A stretch of DNA of 15,223 nucleotides from an uncultured Oscillospiraceae bacterium (GCA_900554165.1 USGR01000004.1:1-15223); one strand, 5' to 3'; positions 1 through 5,818 are shown, counted from the stretch's first letter. The notes: generated by a model not told the origin, from the letters alone. Made by a program: numbers and translations.

Positions 1-256
1 TCGGGGTGATAAAGCTGTCATGCTTTTCGGCGGTAATGCCCGTCATAGGCTGAAACCAGTGGGTAAAATGAGTGGCGCCCTTTTCAATCGCCCAGTCTTT
101 CATGGCGTTTGCCACCACATTGGCGACGGCGTTGTCCAAATGTCGGCCGTCTTTAATGGTGCGCTGAAGCTGCTTATATGTCTCCTTTGGCAGACGCTCT
201 TTCATAACGGCGTCGCTGAAGACGTTGCTGCCGAATACCTCTGTGATTGTGTTCAT
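1..256 (-). CDS. glnN: Type III glutamine synthetase, N-terminal part (cut by window edge)
   Basis: Only the first 85 codons lie in the window; the gene runs off the left edge. The protein makes glutamine from glutamate, ammonia and ATP in the cytosol. The visible N-terminus contains [17 protein letters not shown], then [19 protein letters not shown] and [17 protein letters not shown]. The [16 protein letters not shown] stretch is typical of the type III family (about 700 residues) and absent from type I enzymes. The ATG at 256-254 is chosen because GAGGG lies at 267-263 and the family motif follows in frame. Upstream on the same strand are a long regulated leader and a strong promoter, so expression is probably controlled by antitermination. 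The divergent neighbours are a glutamine synthetase I-like gene and an ANTAR regulator, which fits nitrogen control. Family identity is secure; completeness of the rest cannot be judged. Confidence 0.93.
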   Translation of the reverse strand, partial: MNTITEVFGSNVFSDAVMKERLPKETYKQLQRTIKDGRHLDNAVANVVANAMKDWAIEKGATHFTHWFQPMTGITAEKHDSFITP

Positions 257-272
257 ATGTAACCCTCACTTC

Positions 273-328
273 AAAATAAAATAAGCGGCAAAGGTGTAGA
301 ATAATTTTCTACGACGCCCTTGCCGCTT
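273..328 (-). terminator. glnN leader attenuator 2, overlapping ANTAR-type hairpin P2
   Basis: On the minus strand AAGCGGCAAGGG (328-317) pairs with CCTTTGCCGCTT (294-283), 12 bp with one G-U. An inner GTAGA/TCTAC hairpin sits inside and TTTTATTTT follows (281-273). The structure ends about 17 nt before the glnN start codon. The competing P2 hairpin GCGGC (326-322) / GTCGT (315-311) has loop AAGGGC, again with A1 and G4, and its stem and loop overlap the terminator's 5' arm. An ANTAR protein holding P1 and P2 would prevent the terminator, which is the accepted mechanism for this class. Confidence 0.72.
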
Positions 329-355
329 TTAAGCAATAATTAAGTTAGTTCATAA

Positions 356-387
356 TTGTTTATATGCCGCCATTGGCATATAAACAA
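356..387 (-). promoter_or_regulatory. ANTAR-type hexaloop hairpin P1 in glnN leader
   Basis: On the minus strand TTGTTTATATGCC (387-375) pairs perfectly with GGCATATAAACAA (368-356). The 13-bp stem is capped by the six-base loop AATGGC. The loop has A at position 1 and G at position 4, the two loop bases known to be conserved in RNA targets of ANTAR antiterminator proteins. There is no T-tract after it, so it is not a terminator. It lies 28 nt before the second hexaloop hairpin and fits the P1 of a P1-P2 tandem. Confidence 0.72.
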
Positions 388-460
388 AAACCGTCACCCC
401 GACAACTGCCGAATTAAAAAACAGACTTTAACTTTCTTGATAAATCAGCATAACCGGGTG

Positions 461-515
461 AAAAACAAAAAAAGCAACGATATTACAGAATTAGTATTCT
501 GCGACATCATTGCCG
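461..515 (-). terminator. glnN leader attenuator 1, overlapping an ANTAR-like hairpin
   Basis: Read on the minus strand, GCAATGAT (513-506) pairs with ATCGTTGC (481-474), 8 bp including one G-U. It encloses an inner hairpin CAGAA/TTCTG and is followed by T7-G-T5 (473-461). This is a convincing intrinsic terminator only about 10-60 nt from the predicted transcription start. The alternative hairpin CGGC (515-512) / GTCG (505-502) closes a six-base loop AATGAT with A at position 1 and G at position 4. It uses the bases of the terminator's 5' arm, so the two folds exclude each other. Confidence 0.7.
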
Positions 516-527
516 TTTACGATTATT

Positions 528-556
528 AGTATATTCATATATTTTAATTTTGTCAA
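528..556 (-). promoter_or_regulatory. Sigma-A promoter of glnN
   Basis: On the minus strand a perfect -35 box TTGACA (556-551) is followed by a 17-nt spacer and the -10 box TATACT (533-528). Transcription should begin near 521. This is about 265 nt upstream of the glnN start codon, leaving a long leader with several hairpins. Confidence 0.85.
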
Positions 557-990
557 GGGCTATTTTGAAAATATAGAGCCTATATGTCAAAGTTTATTAT
601 TTAACTACTAAACGGTCGATTTTATGAAGAAAAATATTATACAAATCGCATATGCAATTTACGACAAAACAAATTATTACATGGGCTTTCCTGAATTTGC
701 GCAGGTCTAATATCCCGTTTTTAATTCTCCCGCGCCAGCCGCCGTCAGCGGAGTTTTGCCATTTTCAGCTTTCTAATTATGAATGTACTATAGTGCGGTA
801 TACCTGTAAGGTTTATAATATATCGCTGTATTAATAGGTTAACTCCCGCGCAGACGTTAAAATATTATATCGACTTGGTCCGTCGGCAGGCTTTGCTTAT
901 ATATATTTGCAGCGGTAAAAATGCTGTTTTTATTTTTTAAGATGTATGTTAAAATAAAAGATATAAAGATTAAAAAGAGAGAGGTAATAC
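557..990. other. Non-coding divergent intergenic region between glnN promoter and glnA-like gene
   Basis: No credible gene is visible in this stretch. It holds an imperfect palindrome at 558-580 just upstream of the glnN -35 box, a near-palindrome at 643-660, and a small hairpin CCGC/GCGG near 739-751. Possible promoters for the glnA-like gene are weak: TTGCCA (756-761) with TATGAA (778-783), an isolated TATAAT (814-819), or TTGGTC (875-880) with TATATA (898-903). None is decisive. Confidence 0.5.
909..937 (+). terminator. Possible attenuator hairpin in glnA-like leader
   Basis: GCAGCG (909-914) can pair with TGCTGT (922-927), 6 bp with two G-U pairs and a 7-nt loop. TTTTTATTTTTT follows. 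It lies 55 nt before the start of the glnA-like gene, so it may attenuate that gene. The stem is short and no A1/G4 hexaloop overlaps it, so ANTAR control is not supported here. Confidence 0.4.
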
Positions 991-991
991 T

Positions 992-2179
992 ATGTATTGC
1001 TGCGACGAAGTAATAACATACTGCAAAGAGGAGGACGTAAAATTCATCCGTCTTGCTTTCTGCGACCTTAGAGGAAATCAGAAGAATGTTGCCATAATGC
1101 CGTCGGAGCTTGAGCGCGCGTTTAAATACGGCATTTCGCTGGACGCTTCGGCAATACCTGATTTTGGAGACGAGGTAAAGTCCGACTTATTTTTATTTCC
1201 CGACCCTTCGACATTATCTGCGCTTCCGTGGCGCCCGGCGCACGGCAGGGTAATGCGCATGTTCTGCGACATTCGCCGTCCCGACGGCTCACCGTTTGAA
1301 AGAGACAGCCGTCACATACTGAAAAACGCGATAGCTGAGGCGGAAAAAATGGGCGTGTCATGTTATTTCGGCGCCGAGTTCGAATTTTATCTTTTTAAAA
1401 CAGATGAAAACGGATATCCGACGAACATTCCGTTTGACAATGCGGGATATATGGACATAGCGCCGGAGGATAGGGGCGAAAATGTCCGCCGCGATATATG
1501 CCTTACGCTGGAAAATATGAATATACGTCCTGAAAGCTCACATCACGAAGAGGGCCCAGGCCAAAACGAGATTGACTTCAGATACAGCGACGCCCTGACG
1601 TCTGCCGACAATGCCGTTACCTTTAAATCGGTAGTAAAAACCATTGCTATGCAGAACGGACTTTATGCCTGCTTTTCTCCAAAGCCGCTTGAGGATGAAA
1701 GCGGGAACGGACTGCATATAAATATTTCTATAAAAAGCTCCGACACTGAAGAAAGAGACGCTTTTATTGCCGGAATACTGAAGCACATCAAGGAAATTAC
1801 AGCGTTTTTAAACCCGACGGAGGAATCGTATCTCCGATTAGGCGAGAAAAAGGCGCCAAAATATATAACATGGTCGCATGAGAACCGCTCACAGCTAATA
1901 CGCATACCGGCTGCCAACGGCGAATACGAGCGCTTCGAGCTGCGCTCCCCCGACCCATGTGCAAACCCTTATATAGCCTATGCGCTGCTGATTTACGCCG
2001 GCCTGGACGGAATAAGAAATCATATGGAGCTGTGCGCACCGATGGATATAAATCTGTTTAAGGCGGATAAATCGGTAACGGATGCTCTTGAAACGCTGCC
2101 GCAAAGCCTAAGCGAGGCATTAAGGCTTGCGCGCAAAAGCGAGCTGATAAATAAATATCTACCGGATATTCTAAGGTAA
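992..2179 (+). CDS. glnA: Glutamine synthetase I-like protein, short and altered
   Basis: The 395-residue protein has the glutamine synthetase I fold: N-terminal beta-grasp, then the catalytic domain with FGAEFEFYLF, HHEEGPGQNEIDF, GNGLHINIS, NRSQLIRIPA and FELRSPDPCANPYIAYA. These keep the metal-binding Glu and His residues and the ATP/glutamate-binding Arg residues. Two things are odd. The flap loop reads RLGEKKAP (residues 282-289) where active enzymes have RLVPGYEAP, so the catalytic flap Glu is lost or displaced. The protein also stops about 45 residues early compared with the usual roughly 440, lacking the C-terminal helices. The start ATG follows AGAGAGAGG. An ANTAR regulator follows after 51 nt, probably in the same transcript. 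It may be a weak enzyme or a regulatory homologue; the symbol marks family, not proven activity. Confidence 0.88.
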   Translation: MYCCDEVITYCKEEDVKFIRLAFCDLRGNQKNVAIMPSELERAFKYGISLDASAIPDFGDEVKSDLFLFPDPSTLSALPWRPAHGRVMRMFCDIRRPDGSPFERDSRHILKNAIAEAEKMGVSCYFGAEFEFYLFKTDENGYPTNIPFDNAGYMDIAPEDRGENVRRDICLTLENMNIRPESSHHEEGPGQNEIDFRYSDALTSADNAVTFKSVVKTIAMQNGLYACFSPKPLEDESGNGLHINISIKSSDTEERDAFIAGILKHIKEITAFLNPTEESYLRLGEKKAPKYITWSHENRSQLIRIPAANGEYERFELRSPDPCANPYIAYALLIYAGLDGIRNHMELCAPMDINLFKADKSVTDALETLPQSLSEALRLARKSELINKYLPDILR

Positions 2180-2230
2180 AACACTGCATGTCAATAACGT
2201 CGAATGCTAAAATGACGGGAGAGAGCATAA

Positions 2231-2818
2231 TTGATTTATGAAAAGAACAGCAGCAGTGTTTTAATAGTGTCGTCGAGCCAAAAGGTCAACAAGTTTTTGT
2301 CGGAGCTGCTGCCGCCGGACAGATTTTCGCCAATACTTACTGTTCCGACGGCGGGTGAAGCGCGGCGCCTCTTAGTCGACAGGGATATAGACATAGTCGT
2401 GATAAATGCGCCGCTGCCTGATGATTTCGGTTTAGATTTTGCAATAGAAGCATCGGAAAGTTTAAACTGCGGGGTGCTGATTTTTGTAAAGGCCGAGCTT
2501 CAGGACAATGTCAGCGAAAAAGTGGAGGGCTGCGGCATACTTACTCTGTCAAAGCCGGTGAGCCGCCAGCTTATATATCAGTCGATGAATTTGCTGGTGG
2601 CCTCGCGGCAGAAAATAAAAGCTCTTGAGAAAAAAACTTCTACGCTGCAGAGTAAGATGGAGGAAATACGGCTTATCAACCGCGCTAAGCTGCTGCTTAT
2701 AGAGCATCTTAAAATGAGCGAGCCGGAAGCACATCGGTATATAGAAAAAACTGCGATGGATGCCTGTGCAAAACGCAGAAAAATTGCTGAGGATATTATA
2801 AGGACCTACGAGAATTAA
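2231..2818 (+). CDS. ANTAR-domain RNA-binding regulator with degenerate receiver
   Basis: The 195-residue protein has a receiver-like domain (about 8-120), a coiled-coil linker (126-145) and a C-terminal ANTAR domain (about 140-193) with INRAKLLLIEHLKMSEPEAH and YIEKTAMDACAKRRKIAEDI. ANTAR domains bind paired hexaloop RNA hairpins and prevent transcription termination. The receiver has lost its phosphorylation site: the acidic pair is replaced by SSS (14-16), the phospho-acceptor position is Asn59 (VINAPLPD), and only the conserved Lys108-Pro109 remains. A phosphorelay is therefore unlikely, and it may respond to a partner protein. The TTG start at 2231 is chosen because GGGAGAG lies 7 nt upstream. 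It follows the glutamine synthetase-like gene by 51 nt, and matching RNA hairpins occur in the glnN leader on the other strand. Confidence 0.9.
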   Translation: MIYEKNSSSVLIVSSSQKVNKFLSELLPPDRFSPILTVPTAGEARRLLVDRDIDIVVINAPLPDDFGLDFAIEASESLNCGVLIFVKAELQDNVSEKVEGCGILTLSKPVSRQLIYQSMNLLVASRQKIKALEKKTSTLQSKMEEIRLINRAKLLLIEHLKMSEPEAHRYIEKTAMDACAKRRKIAEDIIRTYEN

Positions 2819-3282
2819 AATATCAAATAAGCAATTAAAGAATTAAAACATCATTATCAACTATGACTGTTTTTAAATCGGCAAAATATTAATATTGACA
2901 AGCCAAATATCCGGCAGCAAGCCAACGCTGCTTGACAGGCGGTGATAAAAGTCTGTGCAAGACCTTATGCTCGTTTGAGAATTAATAAAAATGAAAAATA
3001 TATATCCAAAAAAAAGCGCCCTTATAGGGCGCTTTTAAAATTAGACAAACGGTTAATTATCAGTAAACTGAGTAATAATGCAGCAGCAGATAAGCCGTCG
3101 GCATCTGTTTAAGCAAGCTGCAAGCACAAGATGTCTACTCGCTGATTTAACACCTGCTTTTTTAGAAATATCATCAAACTTTTGAAATACTTTTACAGCA
3201 TTGCGTTAAACGCTGTATCTAAAACAAAATAATTGTTAAGATAAAAAAGCGCATTTAGATAATTACCTTTGTTTATGCTGAT
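2819..3282. other. Intergenic region between convergent genes
   Basis: No gene is recognisable. A G+C-richer patch at about 2911-2943 can form GCAGC (2914-2918) / GCTGC (2927-2931) and related pairings, without a T-tract and without a match to a riboswitch I know. A strong two-way terminator sits at 3012-3036. The rest, 3038-3282, is A+T-rich with a small GCGTT/AACGC hairpin near 3204-3214. Confidence 0.5.
3012..3036. terminator. Bidirectional intrinsic terminator
   Basis: AAAAGCGCCCT (3012-3022) pairs perfectly with AGGGCGCTTTT (3026-3036) around a TAT loop. On the minus strand the stem is followed by a run of eight T (complement of 3015-3008), ideal for ending the XRE gene transcript. On the plus strand TTTT follows, so it probably also ends the glnA-ANTAR transcript. 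Confidence 0.85.
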
Positions 3283-4125
3283 TTATGCTTTTTGCATCTT
3301 TTTCCTGATAAGCATAATCAGCCCAACTAGTGAAAATACAATACCTGCTGCAACAATTGATAGGAATACTATTTTATTGGCATAGTCGTTTGGATTATTC
3401 CACGAAAGGAAATTGACGTAAGCCTCGATAGGATGCTCGGGAGAATTGCCCAAAACCATGCCTATAAGAGCCACGCCGGCGGTTATAAGGAAGCTCAGGC
3501 CTAATTTAAGTATAATATTGACAGGCAAATAACGGCATATTAGCATAATGGCAAAATATGCGGCAACAAGCAGTCCGGCTATTGGATACGCTATACTGAA
3601 AAGCCAATCTGAGCCGTCTGTCTGCCATGCAATTACTGCGAGCATGAGAAAAAGCGCAGCTGCAGCGCACAGGGAGGTAATAAGCAGATTATGCTTAGTC
3701 CTGCCCGATAAGATAAATGGCAGATTTGTAATGCAGGCGGCAAACAGCAGACTGGAAAAGACAATCCAAAACCAGCTTAATGTATGGTTTATAGCCAGAT
3801 TGCAAATAAAGCATGGAATAATAGCGCATACATAGCCTATGGCAAAAATCAACTGAATAGTGAGTAAAATACCGCGATAACGTTTCGCTTGCAGCTTTTC
3901 ATTGCGCGCCTGATGATCCTCACAGGCCGTAAGAAATTCATGCTCGCTTATTGACAGTATTTCACATATTTTCGAAATTAAAGTGATATCCGGAAAGCTA
4001 AGCCCCCGCTCCCACTTTGACACGGTGCTGTGGTCTACATATAATTTCTCCGCCATCTGCTTTTGAGTAAGCCCGGCATCCTGACGCTTTTGAGATAAAA
4101 ATCTGGCAAAATCTTTTTTATCCAT
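3283..4125 (-). CDS. XRE-family transcriptional regulator with multipass membrane domain
   Basis: The protein has 280 residues from the chosen start. Residues 1-62 form a helix-turn-helix of the XRE/Cro type (LTQKQMAEKLYVDHSTVSKW, then PDITLISKICEILSIS). A short charged linker follows, then about six hydrophobic segments (for example GYVCAIIPCFICNLAI and GLLVAAYFAIMLIC), and a basic tail RKKMQKA. This suggests a membrane-tethered DNA-binding protein, with the DNA-binding part in the cytosol. The frame opens further upstream at TTG 4203, but ATG 4125 is preferred: AAAGGA lies 9 nt upstream, the HTH begins at once, and a likely promoter overlaps the upstream codons. It is a single-gene unit with no partner. 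Its signal and targets cannot be read from sequence. Confidence 0.85.
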   Translation of the reverse strand: MDKKDFARFLSQKRQDAGLTQKQMAEKLYVDHSTVSKWERGLSFPDITLISKICEILSISEHEFLTACEDHQARNEKLQAKRYRGILLTIQLIFAIGYVCAIIPCFICNLAINHTLSWFWIVFSSLLFAACITNLPFILSGRTKHNLLITSLCAAAALFLMLAVIAWQTDGSDWLFSIAYPIAGLLVAAYFAIMLICRYLPVNIILKLGLSFLITAGVALIGMVLGNSPEHPIEAYVNFLSWNNPNDYANKIVFLSIVAAGIVFSLVGLIMLIRKKMQKA

Positions 4126-4174
4126 AAAAGTCAATCCTTTCGTTATTAAAGTGCTCTTAAAAATATCTGAAATT

Positions 4175-4203
4175 ATTTTGCAATACTCGTAGGAATAAGT
4201 CAA
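4175..4203 (-). promoter_or_regulatory. Probable sigma-A promoter of XRE membrane regulator
   Basis: On the minus strand TTGACT (4203-4198), a 17-nt spacer and CAAAAT (4180-4175) form a fair promoter about 50 nt before the chosen ATG. The -10 box matches consensus at four of six positions. It overlaps the optional upstream part of the reading frame, which argues for the shorter protein. Confidence 0.45.
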
Positions 4204-4408
4204 TACTTTAAACGGAAATGGGATGGTCGACTGTCGCGCCAGCCGTATAAATAAGCCTTTTTAAAGATTTTTTATGTTGCCCGTTTTACTTCATAATTGA
4301 TATAAGAACAAAAAGAATATTGAAATTTTGTCGCATATAAATATTATGTCGACTAATGTTTAAAATAGATCATAGAATAAATTTCCAAATTAACAAATGA
4401 AAATTACC

Positions 4409-4438
4409 TGAATAGTTTTAATTTTCCTACGGATACTA
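4409..4438 (+). promoter_or_regulatory. Sigma-G-type (forespore) promoter of spoVT
   Basis: TGAATA (4409-4414), a 17-nt spacer and GATACTA (4432-4438) closely match the sigma-G consensus known from Bacillus subtilis (TGAATA and CATACTA). It lies about 50 nt upstream of spoVT, which is a sigma-G-dependent gene in B. subtilis, so the match is biologically sensible. Confidence 0.65.
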
Positions 4439-4487
4439 ATTCAGAAAACTTTTTAAAACGATAATATCCACAGGAGGGTTAAATATA

Positions 4488-5033
4488 ATGAAAGCAACAG
4501 GCATAGTAAGAAGGATAGACGATCTCGGACGGGTGGTAATACCGAAAGAGATAAGAAGGACAATGAGGATACGCGAGGGCGCGCCGCTGGAGATATATAC
4601 CGACGGCGAGGGCGAAGTAATATTTAAAAAATATTCTCCCATGGGAGAGATGTCGCCGTTTGCGGCGCAGTATGCCGAGGTTCTTGTAAAGGGCACGGCA
4701 ATGCCGGTGCTCATCTGCGACCGGGACCACTGCATAGCCGCGGCGGGAATATCGAAAAAAGAGATGCTGGAGCGCAGAGTTTCCCCGCAGCTTGAAGAGA
4801 TAATGGAAGCGCGCAAGTCATATATACTAAAGCAGGGAGATATAAAAAAGGTAAATCCGCTCGAAGGCATAGACCGCGCAGCAGGTGTAATAATGCCGAT
4901 TATCTCGGCAGGCGACATTATGGGTGCGGTAATAATGCTTGAGCCGGAAAATGAGCAGACGGTGCCAAACGAATCTGATATAAAACTTGCGCAGGTGGCC
5001 GCGGCATTTTTAGGCAAGCAAATGGAGGAATAG
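4488..5033 (+). CDS. spoVT: Stage V sporulation protein T, AbrB/GAF regulator
   Basis: The protein has 181 residues, close to the usual 178. The N-terminal AbrB-type swapped-hairpin DNA-binding domain (1-52) reads MKATGIVRRIDDLGRVVIPK then EIRRTMRIREGAPLEI, nearly identical to the SpoVT consensus. The remainder (about 57-180) is the GAF-like domain. In Bacillus SpoVT is a tetrameric regulator of late forespore genes and spore coat and cortex quality. The start is supported by AGGAGG at 4472-4477, 10 nt upstream. A sigma-G-like promoter precedes it, and a possible small membrane protein follows within 7 nt. The gene indicates that the organism is an endospore former or descends from one. Confidence 0.95.
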   Translation: MKATGIVRRIDDLGRVVIPKEIRRTMRIREGAPLEIYTDGEGEVIFKKYSPMGEMSPFAAQYAEVLVKGTAMPVLICDRDHCIAAAGISKKEMLERRVSPQLEEIMEARKSYILKQGDIKKVNPLEGIDRAAGVIMPIISAGDIMGAVIMLEPENEQTVPNESDIKLAQVAAAFLGKQMEE

Positions 5034-5039
5034 TAAACG

Positions 5040-5180
5040 TTGAAATCCAAGGGCGAAGAAAAGAGACAGGACAAGGGCAAATTGGCGGTAAAAATATTAT
5101 TTGCGCTGGGTATAATATATAACGTATATAAGACGTGCAAAATAGTGAAGAATGGGCTTGCAATTATAAAAGATATGTGA
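5040..5180 (+). CDS. Possible small membrane protein of 46 residues
   Basis: A TTG-started frame encodes a basic, Lys-rich N-terminus (KSKGEEKRQDKGK), a hydrophobic stretch (LAVKILFALGIIYNVY) and a basic C-terminus ending at TGA 5178-5180. GGAGGA at 5024-5029, inside the end of spoVT, lies 10 nt before the TTG, supporting translational coupling with spoVT. The composition suggests a small single-span membrane protein, perhaps made in the forespore, but I recognise no family. The 3' end overlaps the promoter of the nus operon. It could be a chance frame. Confidence 0.45.
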   Translation: MKSKGEEKRQDKGKLAVKILFALGIIYNVYKTCKIVKNGLAIIKDM

Positions 5181-5186
5181 TATACT
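5158..5186 (+). promoter_or_regulatory. Sigma-A promoter of the rimP-nusA-infB operon
   Basis: TTGCAA (5158-5163), a 17-nt spacer and TATACT (5181-5186) form a strong promoter, with a TGN extended -10 directly before TATACT. Transcription should start near 5193, about 80 nt before rimP. Confidence 0.8.
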
Positions 5187-5208
5187 ACAAAAGAAGTAAG
5201 AGTAAAGG

Positions 5209-5242
5209 AAAGAGTAGGGCGACCTGCTCTTTCGTTTGTTTT
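5209..5242 (+). terminator. Terminator-like hairpin in rimP leader (attenuator candidate)
   Basis: AAAGAGTAGG (5209-5218) pairs fully with CCTGCTCTTT (5223-5232), 10 bp with one T-G, around a GCGA tetraloop. CGTTTGTTTT follows. It begins about 16 nt after the predicted operon transcription start and ends 30 nt before rimP. Because the promoter lies upstream of it, the hairpin would reduce transcription of the operon itself. NusA, encoded in the operon, stimulates termination at such hairpins, so autoregulation is a reasonable inference. Confidence 0.7.
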
Positions 5243-5271
5243 GGCATGTTTATACATGAAAGGAAGATAAT

Positions 5272-5736
5272 ATGCCGTCATCAAGTATTGCCGAAAGGGC
5301 GTTAGAGCTTGCGCTGCCTATAGCCGAAAAGCTTGGCCTTGAGATATGGGACGTATGCTTTGTAAAGGAAGGCAGCGAGTACTATTTAAGGATAATAATA
5401 GACAAACCCGGCGGGATAAATATAACCGATTGCGAGAATATGAGCAGGGAGATAGACCCGCTGCTTGACGAGTATGATTTTATAGATAAGCAGTATTGTT
5501 TAGAGGTAACGTCGCCCGGCATAGGCCGCGAGCTCAAAAGGAAAGAGCATTTTGACAAAATGGCGGGCAAAGATATAATAGTAAGCCTGTACAGGGCGGT
5601 AGACGGCGTCAAGACATATACCGGCACTCTGCTCGGCTGCAGCGACGCAGGCGATGTCTCGATATCGTCGGACGGCAATATCTTTAGCTTTTCAAAAAAG
5701 GACATATCAAAGGTCAGACTTGACGAGGACATATAG
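5272..5736 (+). CDS. rimP: Ribosome maturation factor RimP
   Basis: The 154-residue protein matches RimP, which assists assembly of the 30S ribosomal subunit. The N-terminal alpha/beta domain (about 5-80) includes ALPIAEKLGLEIWDVCFV, YYLRIIIDKPGGINITDCEN and the well-conserved LEVTSPGIGRELK. The C-terminal SH3-like barrel (about 85-150) includes FDKMAGKDIIVSLYRAVDG. Length is normal. The ATG is set by AAAGGAAG at 5259-5266. It is the first gene of the operon with nusA, ylxR, ylxQ, infB and rbfA, which agrees with Firmicutes order. Fifteen of its 17 isoleucine codons are ATA. Confidence 0.96.
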   Translation: MPSSSIAERALELALPIAEKLGLEIWDVCFVKEGSEYYLRIIIDKPGGINITDCENMSREIDPLLDEYDFIDKQYCLEVTSPGIGRELKRKEHFDKMAGKDIIVSLYRAVDGVKTYTGTLLGCSDAGDVSISSDGNIFSFSKKDISKVRLDEDI

Positions 5737-5783
5737 ACTGAAAAATGTGAAAACAGCCGCGCTAAAAAATAAAATATTATTTT

Positions 5784-5818
5784 GGAGGGTGAGGCCGTAA
5801 GCGGCACGGCGATATAAG
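5784..5818 (+). promoter_or_regulatory. Unusual translation initiation region of nusA
   Basis: The only strong Shine-Dalgarno sequence, GGAGGGTGAGG (5784-5794), lies about 25-30 nt before the nusA ATG, too far for normal use. Between them GCCG (5794-5797) can pair with CGGC (5802-5805) around a TAAG loop, which would shorten the gap. No in-frame alternative start exists, because TAA occurs in frame at 5798. Confidence 0.5.

Noticed and set aside
20..262. Plus-strand open frame of 80 codons at the left edge
   Set aside because: It is the shadow of glnN on the opposite strand, which has clear type III glutamine synthetase motifs.
652..834. Plus-strand 60-codon frame upstream of the GSI-like gene
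   Set aside because: No ribosome binding site, no family-like pattern, and an A+T-rich spacer context with hairpins and promoter-like boxes.
783..845. ANTAR-like loops AGTGCG (792-797) and ATAGGT (833-838) before the GSI-like gene
   Set aside because: Both have A1/G4 but their stems are only about 3 bp, or 6 bp with a bulge, and neither overlaps the terminator-like hairpin.
2895..2960. Two TTGACA boxes (2895-2900 and 2932-2937) as promoters of a small RNA
   Set aside because: No acceptable -10 box at 16-18 nt from either.
4126..4203. Longer XRE protein starting at TTG 4203
   Set aside because: The extra 26 residues lie over a likely promoter, and a well-spaced ribosome binding site favours ATG 4125.
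4436..5284. Minus-strand frame of 282 codons
   Set aside because: Shadow of spoVT, with low-complexity Ser/Ile-rich translation and no family match.
5750..5800. Possible 16-codon leader peptide from GTG 5750 to TAA 5798 before nusA
   Set aside because: There is no ribosome binding site and the short frame could easily be chance.
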